From contig OZ024787.1 of NCBI GenBank assembly GCA_964017065.1, positions 1,506,658 to 1,570,657 of the forward strand: a DNA stretch of 64,000 nt, written 5' to 3'. Below, piece after piece: positions 46,329-57,737 of the stretch (position 1 is its first letter; the number at the start of each line of letters is the position of its first letter). Position numbers and translations under genes: made by a program. Below the pieces are notes generated by a model. That model did not search any database. It saw only the letters and a list, made by a program, of their open reading frames with translations, and was not told the DNA's origin. This DNA comes from Haliclona indistincta (Eukaryota; Porifera; Demospongiae; Haplosclerida; Chalinidae).

Positions 46329-47744
46329 CTAGCAATCATTCCTAGCTATCATATTGTCTTTGAAGACTGTTGTTTTCACAGTAGTCTTGATACCATCCTG
46401 ACGTACCACAGCACTGTAGACCAGCCCATCATTACTGGTGTCTGATACTGACTGCTGCTGCTGCTCATCAAGCTGTGCTGTTGTTTTCACAGTAGTCTTG
46501 ATACCATCCTGACGTACCACAGCACTGTAGACCAGCCCATCATTACTATCATCTTGTGTAATCACACTATAACCAGCAGGGATCTCCTCTTTGCTTGTTG
46601 TAATAGTATCACCGATAACACTGTAACCTGCAAGCTGTTCCTCATTAGTAATCACACTGTAGCCAGCAGTATAGCTCATCCCATTTTTAGTAGTACATGT
46701 ACTTGTATCTCCAATAGCACTATAACCATCAACCTGCTCCTTCTCAGTAATCTCACTGTACTCATTGGGTGCCTTCTCTCCCTCTGTGATGCATGTGTAG
46801 TGTGTAGCCTGGCTGTATATCTCATGTTGTGGTTCACAGTTTGTCATGTTATCCAGATGGTGTATTTCTCTATAGGTTTGACAAAGTTATTGTGTGGATC
46901 ATAACAGGATATTGTCTAAACTCACTTGGTTGTTGGTTGTTGAGGGTGTTTAGCTCTGTAGTACAGTATGATGATAGTAGCTATAACACACGCTACTAGT
47001 AGACACACTACTAGTACTACTGTTACTACTACTGGGACTATTACTGCATTGATAGTAGCACTGGTTGTCATGGTAATTGTTGGCTTGTTGGTAATAGAGG
47101 TAGTACTAACACTGGTATCTGTTGTCATGGTAATGGTTGTCATGGTGATCATGGTAGAGTCTGTAATGGTTGTCATAGTAACAGGTGGTTCAGGGAAGGC
47201 ACTAGTAGTCACAGTCTGTGATGGTACAGTAGCTGTTGGGAGTTGATAATAATTTTAGTGTACACATATTCATTGGTTTACTCCATGCTATTGTTTGTTG
47301 TTTTACTCACCTGATGGTAGTAGTGATAGTGATGGTGTGATTATAGTACAGCCCCATTGTAGGCCGTCTGCATTAGTGGTACAAACACAACAGTAGATAG
47401 CTTGTGATGAATCATTAGCTTCTGTAAATTCACATTCTCGTGGTATAGTGTTTATCACAGCTGTACAATCATTGCTGATACAGTTCAGTGTAGTTGACAC
47501 ACATTGGTTGATGTCCTTATCAAATTGATTGTCGAAAGCGCACTTTTCATCTTCACAAGTTTCTGTGAAAAGTTACAAGAATGTAAAGATAGATTAGTGC
47601 CCTCTATAATAGAGGCTCTATGCATCCTAAGTACTTCAGAGAGCTTTTTGTGTTAGTAGCTAACTCACCTGGTTGGTCTTGTGTTGATCCAGTATTGATC
47701 CCAACACATACTATCAGTAGAACCACCAACTCACTGGACACCAT
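46329..47744 (-). CDS. Receptor unit 13: divergent tail, intact
   Basis: Exons: 1 at 47669-47744, 2 at 47311-47572, 3 at 46926-47232, 4 at 46329-46869 (acceptor CTATAG). The ectodomain has CVSTTLNC, AIYCCVC (His replaced by Tyr) and QWGCTI, so the usual closing CN is CT. The stalk is Thr-rich with T-M-T-T-I repeats and no 18-bp array. Juxtamembrane is RAKHPQQPTTK. The tail begins MTNCEPQHEIYSQ and has NEYSEI, DGYSAI, three AGYSVI-type sites and two LVYSAV modules; it ends with KDNMIARNDC, about ten residues beyond the usual terminus. The whole frame is open. Confidence 0.8.
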
Positions 47745-48423
47745 TACTAACACACCTGATATACTGACAGCAGTTGTCTATAATACACCAATACCTAATG
47801 CAATAATGAATATGAAACGAAAATGCTACACATTATTCTTACAGTCAGGAAACCACTACAAAGAAAATACTGTAAACTGAGATGTTTCTCTGTACAGTAC
47901 ATGAAAATGCTGGCAATGCTCATAGATAAGAACCTTATAATTGGCTTGCCTTGGTGCTGGTTTTCTTATGAATAATCTGCTTCAACTTGATCTGTGCAGA
48001 ATAGCTAGTGACTGAGTGAAGCCTGAGCTGGTGCTATTAAGTAATGCCCCCCTCCCGCATTTGATTGGTTTCTGTACTTCCCCAGCAAACCACAGAGCTT
48101 ATACAGTGCCTTCATTGAGTAAACATTCCCCATCATGGCTGTAAATTGAGATGTTCTACGCTTGGTGTTGAATACTCAGCTGAAAAATCATCATCACTGC
48201 AGTAGAACCTCTCTAAGGCAGACACCATTGGGACCAGAAAAAATCGCCTATTGGTTTATTATACATTATGTGGGTTATATTTTAGTAAGTGTCCATTATA
48301 GAGAGATGAAAGGTGTCCTCTAAGAGGGGTCCCTGTAGTGAAAATTTTGTATGATGAGTTGAGGCAGGCACTCTACACTACTATAGTCAACTATTCTATT
48401 CATGTTGGTACTGTTACCAGAAC
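47745..48423. other. Upstream flank of unit 13, with a pogo/Tc1-like MITE at about 48200-48338
   Basis: At 48200-48338 the ends CAGTAGAACCTCTCTAA and GAGGGGTCCCTGTA, with inner GGCAGACACC and GGTGTCC, form an imperfect inverted repeat typical of short pogo/Tc1-related elements. The remainder shows no gene. Confidence 0.5.
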
Positions 48424-49620
48424 AAATGAACGAATTTCACGAACCCTCGGCGTTGAGCACCGTTGCAAACATTGTAGAGTTAGCTCTTTAGTTATGGTTT
48501 GCAGAAGGAGCTTTGCAGCTAAAGCCAACCTGTTTGCTATTGAAACTGCACTGCTAACCAGAAGACAGCAAAGTGCTGACCACAACCGAGACAAGGTGTG
48601 TCGAGTGGGCGTGACTGTGAACACTGAGTAGGTAGCCATTGCTCTTGGCTTTGATAGGCTTTTTCTTGAGATGTCTACGCACCCCCAGAGCTGTCCTGCT
48701 GTTTAGATGGAATCTACAAGTACTTAGACCACAGCTAAGCGTCACTGACCAACCAGATTGCGTAGCTGCGGGTCTCTATTTCTCGTAGTGGAATCCCGCC
48801 ACTACCGCGACTCTATAGTGGAATCCCACCACACGGCGCAGATTACGGTTCTGTGTGCGGAGTTCTACTGGATAATTTTTACAACGCTCGCGTGTCCTTG
48901 CTCGTCGTTCGCGTCGTTTCTGTTTGCTGTTGCTATGGTCTAAATCAGTTAGACAGTGCATCCAATCGGATCTACGCGATGTAGAAGCCCTCGCGCCGTT
49001 ACCATAGCGCCCTCGCTACGCTCGGACGCTATATAGCAACGGCTCTCGGGCTTCTAAATCGCGTAGATCCTCGGATGCGCTGTCTAACTATTATCTAGAT
49101 AGTCAACTATGGGCGCTTTTGTAGTCAAAAAGGTCCAAGATGGCCGTCAAGGTGAGCCAGCCATACATAACTCGAGAACGAAAGCACTTTAGCAAAATCC
49201 ACGAGTCACATTGCAAGCCATTGTCGTGCTAAGCCTGTTCATACCTTTACCGAGTTTCAGAAGTGAGCGATGGTCTCTGCAGCTCGATGGACAGAACGAA
49301 CGAACGAACGAACGAACGAATGAACGAATTTCACGAACCCTCGGCGTTTGAGCATCGTTGCAAACATTGTAGAGTTAGCTCCTTAGTTATGGTTTGCAGA
49401 AGGAGCTTTGCAGCTACAGCCAACCTGTTTGCTATTGAAACTGCACTGCTAACCAGAAGACAGCAAAGTGCTAACCGCAACCGAGACAAGGTGTGTCAAG
49501 TGGGCGTGACCGTGAACACTGAGTAGGTAGCCATAGCTCTTGGCTTTGATAGGCTTTTTCTTGAGATGTCTACGCACCCCCAGAGCTGTCCTGCTGTTTA
49601 GATGGAATCTACAAGTACCT
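48424..49620. repeat. Direct duplication of about 300 bp (48424-48723 and 49319-49620)
   Basis: The two copies are nearly identical and each holds a short plus-strand frame containing HRCKHCRVSSLVMVC and ALLTRRQQSA, ending VGVTVNTE. The identical frames reflect DNA identity, not proven coding. A (GAAC)n tract precedes copy 2 (49286-49325). Between them, 48946-49091 is a hairpin with arms containing GATCTACGCGAT. 48765-48960 resembles 58500-58680 (repeated GAATCCCACCAC). Confidence 0.75.
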
Positions 49621-50494
49621 AGGTAGTCAACTATTGGCGCGTTTGTTGTCAGAGAAGTCTAAGATGGCCGTCAGGTCATGCAAGCTAGGTGAGCCAGCCA
49701 TAACTCAAGAACGAAAGCACTTTAGCAAAATCCACGAGTCACATTGCAAGCCATTGTCGTGCTAAGCCTGTTCATACCTTTACCGAGTTTCGGAAGTGAG
49801 CGATGGTCTCTGCAGCTCGATGGACAGAACGAACGAGTGAGTGAGTGAGTGAACGACAAACCAAGTACCGTAACCCTCGCGCATGCGCCGAGGGTTAATG
49901 AGTGAATGAATGAACGACAAACCAAGTACCGTAACCCTCGCGCATATGCGCCGAGGGTTAATAATATCACCTTTGGGGCACTAGAAAGATCTATCCCACT
50001 GAGCGATTGACGGTATTGACCCTCAGAAAGAAGTATTCTTTCAGCTAAGCAGCACAGCCATAGCTACATGTGCCGATCACATGCTTACAAATTGCAATGT
50101 TCCGATGTCGGTTCTGTGCCATGCGCCAAACTAAATGGTGTTAATAGTGAACGATAAGTTGTCTATAGTACAGTAGGCAGGTCTGTACACACTTTAGCGG
50201 ACCATCATGAGTATGAAGTTAGTATAATGTGCTTTATAAGTTTAGTTATGCACATTATTGTGTAGAATTATAGCTTACCTTGATAGTGTTCTTTTCAATA
50301 GATTCCTAGCAAGTTTTGTCCTAGTTGTTGAGCCTCAGATCAAACCCTGATAGCGTCAGAACCTACTGTTAGTACTACTAATGTAAACATGCATTCTGGC
50401 ACCCCCAGCCCCTAATGATAACAATCTGTATTCATGTTGAAAGTTTACTTTCTATAATCAGCAGTATTAAACATTAATTTTCTAGTGATCATTC
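49621..50494. repeat. Repeat-rich gap with two tandem GAGTGAACGACAAACCAAG units
   Basis: At 49836-49965 a unit of about 63 bp occurs twice, each ending in a small palindrome ACCCTCGCGCAT...GCGCCGAGGGTT. The rest, from about 50210, is homologous to 46000-46320, the downstream flank of a receptor unit. No gene is supported. Confidence 0.6.
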
Positions 50495-51752
50495 CTAGCT
50501 ATCATTGTCTTCCAAGACTGTTGTTTTCACAGTAGTCTTGATACCATCCTGACGTACCACAGCACTGTAGACCAGCCCATCATTACTGGCATCTTGTGTA
50601 ATCACACTGTAACCAGCAGGGATCTCCTCTTTGCTTGTTGTAGTAGTATCACAGATGACACTGTAACCAGCAGTACTGATGTTTCCCATGGTGGGTGGGG
50701 CTGTTGGTCCATGGTGGGTGTGGTTATACAGCCTATCATCACATGCATAGGTTGCTGTGTTACTGATAGCACCATAACTGGCAAGCTGTTCCTTCTCAGT
50801 AATCTCAGTGTATTCACCAGCTGGCTCAGTCAGTGTGCTGTATATGTGTGGTTGTGGTGTAGTAGCCTGACTGTATAGTCTATCATTGTTGATTGTCAAT
50901 GATAGTTCACTGTTACTAGATTTGTTCATCTGGTGTACTACTCTATGAAAATGAAAGTACAGCTGACTGAAGTATTTTTGTACAAACATAATCTGTTACA
51001 TTCGGATGATGTCTACTTCACTCACTTTGTTGTTTGTTGTTGATGGTGTTTAGCTCTGTAGTACAGTATAGTAGCTATAACACACACTACTAGTAGACAC
51101 ACTACTGGTACTACTACTACTGCCGGGACTACTGCACTAATAGCACTATTTGCTGTAGTTGGTGTAGTAGTAGGTGATGGTGATACAAATGATGGTATGA
51201 TAGTAGTAGTAGTAGTAGTAGTAGTTTTTACTGCAAAAGTAGTAGTAGTAGTAGTGGATAGTGTAGTAGCTGTAGATAGAGATTAGAAGGAAAGAATTGG
51301 TTTACTTCATGCTATTGTATGTTGTTTTACTCACCTGATGGCAGTAGTGATAGTGATGGTGAAGTTGTTATATTACAGCCCCATCGTAGATTTGATATAT
51401 TTGTTGCACCCTGGTAACACATACAGCAGTGGATGGGTAGAGATACATTAGGTCCAATGTTCATGGATTGGCATATTTCTCGTGTTACTGTGTTTATTTC
51501 AGCTGTACAGTCATTGTTCGTGCAGTTGAATGTAGTGGACACACATTCAGTACGGTTGGTATCAAAAGCACTGTTAAAACCACACGTTATATTAGTTCTA
51601 GGTTGACAAGATTCTGTGGATAGTGTGCAACAATGATATGGCACTAGCAGAGTTTGTAGACAGCTAGAATATGACACTAGCTCACCTTGTGTTGATCCAG
51701 TATTGATCCCAACACATACTATCAGTAGAACCACCAACTCACTGGACACCAT
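50495..51752 (-). CDS. Receptor unit 14: poly-Thr stalk, intact
   Basis: Exons: 1 at 51686-51752, 2 at 51335-51613, 3 at 51026-51269, 4 at 50495-50942 (acceptor CATAG). Ectodomain: SCQPRTNITC, CVSTTFNC, PIHCCMC, RWGCNI. The stalk is encoded by ACT trinucleotide runs (T5 and T9) instead of the 18-bp repeat. The TM helix is two residues shorter than usual from an in-frame 6-bp deletion. The tail has HIYSTL, EYTEI, ASYGAI (tyrosine context altered), AGYSVI (twice) and LVYSAV, and ends KTTVLEDNDS. Exons 1 and 2 share a frame through the short intron, so an unspliced product would also keep the reading frame. Confidence 0.8.
51195..51256 (-). repeat. Trinucleotide (ACT)n stalk repeat, unit 14
   Basis: Two AGT/GTA runs on the plus strand separated by TTTTTACTGCAAA; they encode poly-threonine on the minus strand. 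A similar run is at 52050-52083 in unit 15. Confidence 0.9.
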
Positions 51753-51929
51753 TACTAACAGGTCAGACGAGAATTATAACAGGCAACTGGGCAATCTGAT
51801 TGGTCAAGCACTGGTAGCTATGCTATAATAAAGATTATGAAACTTGATTATCAACCGCAGTCAACACATTAATTTTCAATAGGAAACCATGACAAGGAAA
51901 TAATAATTATACCATAATTTTATTATATA

Positions 51930-52053
51930 TGTAATATAATACACACTACTAGTAGACACACTACTAGTACTACTACTACTACTAGTGGGACTATTGCACT
52001 AGTTGCTGTAGTTAGTGTAGTAGTAGGTGATGGTGATACAAATGATGGTATTA

Positions 52054-52086
<33 letters not shown>

Positions 52087-52578
52087 ATAGTGTAGTAGCT
52101 GTAGATAGAGATTAGAAGAAAACAATTGTTTACTCCATGCTATTGTATGTTGTTTAACTCACCTGATGGTAGTAGTGATAGTGATGGTGAAGTTGTTATA
52201 TTACAGCCCCATCGTAGATTTGATATATTTATTGCACCAAGGTAACACATACAGCAGTGGATAGGTAGAGATACATTAGGTCCGATGTTCTTAAATTGGC
52301 ACATTTCTCGTGTTACTGTGTTTATTTCAGCTGTACAGTCATTGTTCGTGCAGTTGAATGTAGTGGACACACATTGAGTGCGGTTGGTATCAAAAGCACT
52401 GTTAAAACCACACATTATATTAGTTCTAGCTTGACAAGATTCTGTGGATAGTGCAACAATGATATTGCACTAGCAGAGTTTGTAGACAGCTAGAATATGA
52501 CACTAGCTCACCTTGTGCTGATCCAGTATTGATCCCAACACATACTATCAGTAGAACCACCAACTCACTGGACACCAT
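51930..52578 (-). pseudogene. Receptor unit 15: partial duplicate (signal, ectodomain, stalk, half TM)
   Basis: Exon 1 at 52512-52578, exon 2 at 52163-52441, exon 3 remnant about 51935-52105. It is a close tandem copy of the 5' half of unit 14, differing by a few residues (CQFKNIGPN for CQSMNIGPN). The TM coding stops after the VCLLVVC block: the YYRAK segment and tail exon are missing, and sequence beyond about 51930 is AT-rich. It is a truncated duplicate; alternatively its exons 1-2 could splice onto the TM and tail exons of unit 14, giving an alternative ectodomain. Confidence 0.8.
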
Positions 52579-53190
52579 TACTAACAAGTCAGATAAGAAA
52601 TATAACAGGCAACTGGGCAATCTGATTGGTCAAGCACTGGTAGCTATGCTATAATACGGATTATGAAACTCAATTATCAACCACAGTCAACACATTATTT
52701 TAGTTATCAATCAGGAAACCATTACAAGGAAATAAAAATTATACCATAAAGGAAATATATAGTACAATGTAATAAGTATTTTGCTTGCCTTAATACTGGA
52801 AAATCTGTGCTATAATTATGCGCATCACTCTTCCTAGCAGTTTCTACATGGACCGGTATCGACTGAGTAGACCCTGAGCTCAGGCTGAGCTAGCGTATTA
52901 TACAAAAATTAAATCCCAATGGTTACTGTTTAGTAACCATAGCATGTGTATAGCACTTGATTGGTTTCTGTACTGCCTCCCAGCAAACAGGTCTTTGAGC
53001 ATAGCCCAGGTTGTGAGCTCACTGTCAACAACTTCAAGCTATTGTTTATAGCTTTGAAAAATCATTTTTACTAAAGGAAACTGTATACTATAAGTTGATA
53101 GTTACACAATCATGCAAAAGAAAATGTTAGATTGACTTATCTGTACTAAACTAGCTATACATACGCTACATCTGCTACAATAATAATGTC
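52579..53190. other. Spacer between units 15 and 16
   Basis: The first 180 bp repeats the flank of unit 14 (51753-51930). No exon is supported. Confidence 0.5.
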
Positions 53191-54666
53191 TTAGTCTTTG
53201 GAGACTGTTGTTTTCACAGTAGTCTTAATACCATCCTTGACTACCACAGCACTGTAGACCAGCCCATCATTACTGGTGTCTGGTACTGACTGCTGCTGCT
53301 GCTCATCAATCTGTGCTGTTGTTTTCACAGTAGTCTTGATACCATCCTGACGTACCACAGCACTGTAGACCAGCCCATCATTACTGGTGTCTGATACTGA
53401 CTGCTGCTGCTGCTCATCAATCTGTGCTGTTGTTTTCACAGTAGTCTTGATACCATCCTGACGTACCACAGCACTGTAGACCAGTCCATCAATACTGGTG
53501 TCTTGTGCCTCAGTAATCGCACTGTAACCAGCAGGGATCTCCTCTTTGGTTGTTTTACCGATAGAACCGACAGCACTGTAACGAGCAAGCTGTTCCTCCT
53601 CAGTAATCTCACTGTGTTCATCTGGTAGTGGGCCTTCAGTGCTGTATGGTAGGGTCTGGCTGTATAGCTCACTATTATCACAAGTCAGTGGCTGTTGACT
53701 CTCTGTAATATCAGTCATGTTATCCAACTGATGGTGTGTTCGTCTACATGTGATATCATAATACACATGTAGCAGGTAACTTAAACTAACTTTGTTGTTT
53801 GTTGTTGATGGTGTTTAGCTCTGTAGTACAGTATGTTGATAGTAGCTATAACGCACACTACTAGTAGACACACTACTAGTACTACTACTGGTGCTACTAC
53901 TACTCCCGCAGCAATAGTAGTACCTGTTGCCATGGTGATTGCTGGTATGGTGACCGGAATAATAGTACTGGTGTTAACTGTTATAGTGACATCAGTTGCC
54001 ATGGTAACAGTTGATGTGGCAGTTAGTTTTAACATGGCATTATCAGTGGATCTAAAACTATCAATTGTCACGGAAATGGTTGGCGTGGTGGTCAATTGTA
54101 CTCTGGTTGTCAATTGTACTCTGGTTGTATCGGTAGTAGTTTCTATGGTAACAGCAGATAATGTGTTGTCATGGTAAGCTCTTGTAGTACTAGTCACAGT
54201 ATGTGTTAGTACTATTGTGGTAGCTGTAAATAGTGAATTGTTTTAATTCTGGATTGGTTCACTGTTGCAACACTCACCTGATGGTAGTAGTGATAGTGAT
54301 GGTGTGATTATAGTACAGCCCCATGTGAGTGGACCATCACCTGGGGCACAAACACAGCAATCGATAGGTTGTGATAGTGATTCATTAACTCCGATGTTTA
54401 TGAATTGACAGTCTCTTATGAACATATTTATCTCAGCTTCACAGTCATTGCTCACACAGTTCAATGTTGTGGTTACACATTGAGTGGTGTCTTTGTCAAA
54501 ACTCATGTCGAGAGTGCAATTCCTGTTGTTATCATCTTGGCAAGGTTCTGCGCATGGAGGGTACAAATGATTCTGTTTTAGTAGCTGACTCACCTGGGTC
54601 TTGTGCTGATCCAGTATTGATCCCAACACATACTATCAGTAGAACCACCAACTCACTGGACACCAT
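53191..54666 (-). CDS. Receptor unit 16: three LVYSAV modules, 46-bp intron 1
   Basis: Exons: 1 at 54594-54666, 2 at 54278-54547, 3 at 53791-54223 (donor GTTAGT), 4 at 53191-53743. Intron 1 is only 46 bp. Ectodomain: PCQDDNNRNC, CVTTTLNC, PIDCCVC, TWGCTI; the PIHCC histidine is Asp and the final CN is CT. The stalk is about 85 residues of Thr/Val/Ile-rich sequence with a short VQLTTR direct repeat, not the 18-bp array. The tail has three LVYSAV modules separated by QIDEQQQQSVxD linkers, plus AGYSAI and ARYSAV. All frames are open. Confidence 0.8.
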
Positions 54667-55320
54667 TACTAACACACCTGATTATACTGACAGCAGTCCC
54701 AGTAACCTACATGTATGATACACTAACATTAAGTCGATACATGCATAATCAGCCTAATGTTATCTAAACAATTTTAATTTGATGTTGTTTGTGTTTCATT
54801 AAGGCATGTTATCATACTCTGCAACACCATCACATGAACACATATTGAAAAAACAGCTAAAGGATAGTGATGTCAATATGAAAAAGCAGAATCAAGTTTT
54901 ACTTTCATGCCCATTGTTTATATTTGCTTGCCTTGGTGGAGTGGTCTCTCTCAAGTAGCCTAAGCAGTGTGAACAGCAATGGTACTAGCTCTATACTGAC
55001 AGGTCAGCTAGATCAACGTCAGAACCTACTGTTAGTGCTACTAATATATACATAACATTTGCTGAGTAGCTATCATAACATGTGGCTAGCATGTGACTGG
55101 TTTCTATACTGTCTTCAGCAGAATACTACAAAGTTGATAGTAACTTGAATAATGATATCCATTAAAAATCTACATTGTAATAGAAATTATTACTGATTTC
55201 TCTAACAACAAGCAACGTAACAATTACAACACTAAGAGGGAATAACTGATGTTGATGATGGTCAACCTAACTACATATAGAGCTACACTACAGTACAGTG
55301 AGTCATGGGATACTGTATCT
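54667..55320. other. Spacer between units 16 and 17
   Basis: Aligns with 61553-62210 and in part with 57860-58040. No exon is supported. Confidence 0.55.
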
Positions 55321-56837
55321 TCAGTCTTTGAAAATGGTTGTTTTAACGGTAGTTTTCGTACCATCTTGGACTACCACAGCACTGTAGACCAGCCCTGCAT
55401 TACTGGTATCCTTTTTCCCATCGATCACTCTGTAATTAACATCAGGGATCTCTTCCTTGGTTGTTTTATTAGTATCATCGATAGCACTGGAGCCAGCAAG
55501 CTGTTTCTCATCAGTAATCACACTGTATTCACCAGGTAATGGTACAGTGCTGTATGGTAGGGTAATATCGTGTCTTGTGTGGTTATACAGCTCGCTGTTG
55601 TCACATGTCATTGTTGGTTCATTGTCTGTGATACCAGCCATGTTATCCAACTGTGTTGGTCTGCATAGGAACTGAATAAACATTGGTGTGCAGTCAATGT
55701 ATGAACTCACTTTGTTGTTTGTTGTTGATGGTGTTTAGCTCTGTAGTACAGTATGATGATAGTAGCTATAACACACACTACTAGTAGACACACTACTAGT
55801 ACTACTACTGGTGCTACTATTAACACAGTAATAGTAGTACCTGTTGCCATGGTGATTGTTGGCATGGTGACTGAGATAATAGTACTGGCGTCAACTGTTA
55901 CGGTATCATCAGTTGCCATAGTAACATTTGATGTGGCAGTTAGTTTTACCATAGCATTATCAATGGGGCTAAAACTATCAGTTGTCATGGAAATAGTAGA
56001 CATGGGTGTGGTGGTCAATTGCACTCTGGTTGTATCGGTAGTAGTTAATACGGTAACAGCAGATAATGTGTTGTCATGGTAAGCTCTTGTAGTACTAATC
56101 TCAGTCTGTGTTATGGTAAAGCTATCAGTTGTCATGGAAATAGTAGACATGGGAGTGGTGGTCAATTGCACTCTGGTTGTATCGGTAGTAGTAACAGCAG
56201 ATAATGTGTTGTCATGATAAGCTCTTGTAGTACTAATCTCAGTCTGTGTTATGGTAAAGCTATCAGTTGTCATGGAAATAGTAGACATGGGAGTGGTGGT
56301 CAATTGCACTCTGGTTGTATCGGTAGTAGTAACAGCAGATAATGTGTTGTCATGATAAGCTCTTGTAGTACTAGTCACAGTTTTTGTTAGTACCTTTGTT
56401 GTAGCTGTAAATAGTGAATCGTTGCTAATTCTGGATTGGTTCACTGTTGCTACACTTACCTGATGGTAGTAGTGATAGTGATGGTGTGATTATAGTACAG
56501 CCCCATATCAGTGAATCATTACCTGGTGCACAAAGACAGCAATCAATAGGTTGTGATACATTAACTCTGATGTCTATGAATTGACATTGTCTCATGATTG
56601 TATTTATCATAGCTTCACAGTCATTGTTCACACAGTTCAATCTTGTGGTCACACATTGAGTGGTGTTGGTATCATGACCATCGTTGTAAGTGCAATTGGT
56701 ATCATCTCGACAAGGTTCTGTGCATTGGAAGGTACAAATGATTGTGTGTTAGTAGCTGACTCACCTGGGTCTTCTGCTGATCCAGTATTGATCCCAACAC
56801 ATACTATCAGTAGAACCACCAACTCACTGGACACCAT
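55321..56837 (-). CDS. Receptor unit 17: 138-bp stalk repeats
   Basis: Exons: 1 at 56765-56837, 2 at 56460-56717, 3 at 55711-56404, 4 at 55321-55660. Intron 1 is 47 bp. Ectodomain: CVTTRLNC, PIDCCLC, IWGCTI. The stalk is the longest non-minisatellite version, about 170 residues. It is built from a 46-residue unit (138 bp, with TTRAYHDNTLSAV and STISMTTDSF landmarks) present three times, two of them almost identical. The tail is short: VNYRVI and LVYSAV remain, EYSVI is present, and the usual AGYSAI reads AGSSAI, losing its tyrosine. The end is KTTIFKD. Confidence 0.8.
55984..56400 (-). repeat. 138-bp direct repeat in the stalk exon of unit 17 (3 copies)
   Basis: GTCATGGAAATAGTAGACAT recurs at 55984, 56131 and 56269; the last two units are exactly 138 bp apart, the first spacing is 147 bp. 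In-frame, so each copy adds 46 residues. Confidence 0.92.
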
Positions 56838-57447
56838 TACTAACACACCTGATCTACTGACAATTCTCCTGTACACCAGTTTCTATGTCTAAATAAGTCC
56901 AAATTTTTGTATGGGGATTATAAACGCAACTATTAATCATTGTACAGTCATGTCCTTTGATTTCATGTTGTGTCAGTCAGTCTAGTTTTTTCTTCACCAC
57001 AATACCATCACATACATGTGGTGCAGACTGTTAGGACAGCAGTTGAGGTGATATTTGATATTTTATTCCTTTGTGTGCTAACTCACGTACATGTACAAGC
57101 AATACACATTTGTCACTACTACTATCATTGCTTAAACTTTACATTTTATGTTATGCAGTTGATGGAGATTGTTGGTACTCCATCAGCTGCACATTATGGT
57201 AGATTGCACTGGCATTCACATGCGAATTTGAAAAATTTATTAAAAGCCCTTGATTTGAGCTTGGAACAGTAATATGATTTCACAAATAGTATCAATCATA
57301 CGGTGGTGGTGTCTACAGTATTTAGCATAAAAGATCCACAAGATTCTGGTTGTGTTGTGTGTTATTGCAAAGCCAGAGGTCAAGTACTGGATGTTACATG
57401 TGCATAATTTCAGTAGCTCACCTTAATTTGTTAGCTGATGTCACAGT
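56838..57447. other. Upstream flank of unit 17
   Basis: Conserved upstream block of exon 1, then no recognisable gene. A plus-strand frame at 56970-57272 has no domain and is not called. Confidence 0.45.
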
Positions 57448-57737
57448 CAGTGTTCTCGCTAGGCCTTTTTTGAGGGGGTTTACCCCCTTGGATTGTAGCA
57501 AAACCCCCTTGGATAACTGCTAAAAATGTTAAACAAACGGTTAGTAAAGGAAAAAAAACATGCTAAAAGCTGGATTCGAACCCTCGTTCTTTACTTCTTC
57601 ACCCCAATCTTCTAACCATTTGACCAAACTGCCAACATAATAGTTGTTGCGATAGGTGTTAATAACATACCAGATAACATAGCAGTTAGGTATGTTAAAA
57701 TTCCCCCCTTGGATCTAAATTTCTAGCGAGAACACAG
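57448..57737. mobile_element. hAT-like MITE (290 bp) with 8-bp target duplication
   Basis: GTCACAGT occurs at 57440-57447 and 57738-57745. Ends CAGTGTTCTCGCTAG and CTAGCGAGAACACAG are inverted. Inside are two CCCCCTTGGAT motifs and a tRNA-like segment. Confidence 0.88.
57565..57634 (-). other. tRNA-like segment (A and B box) inside the MITE
   Basis: On the minus strand, TTTGGTCAAATGGTTAGA resembles a Pol III A box region and GGGTTCGAATCC is a perfect B box, with tRNA-like spacing. The acceptor stem (GGCAGTT against AGCTTTT) does not pair, so this is a tRNA-derived relic rather than a working tRNA gene. Confidence 0.5.

Noticed and set aside
57565..57634. A functional tRNA gene
   Set aside because: The acceptor stem does not pair and the segment lies within a short transposon.
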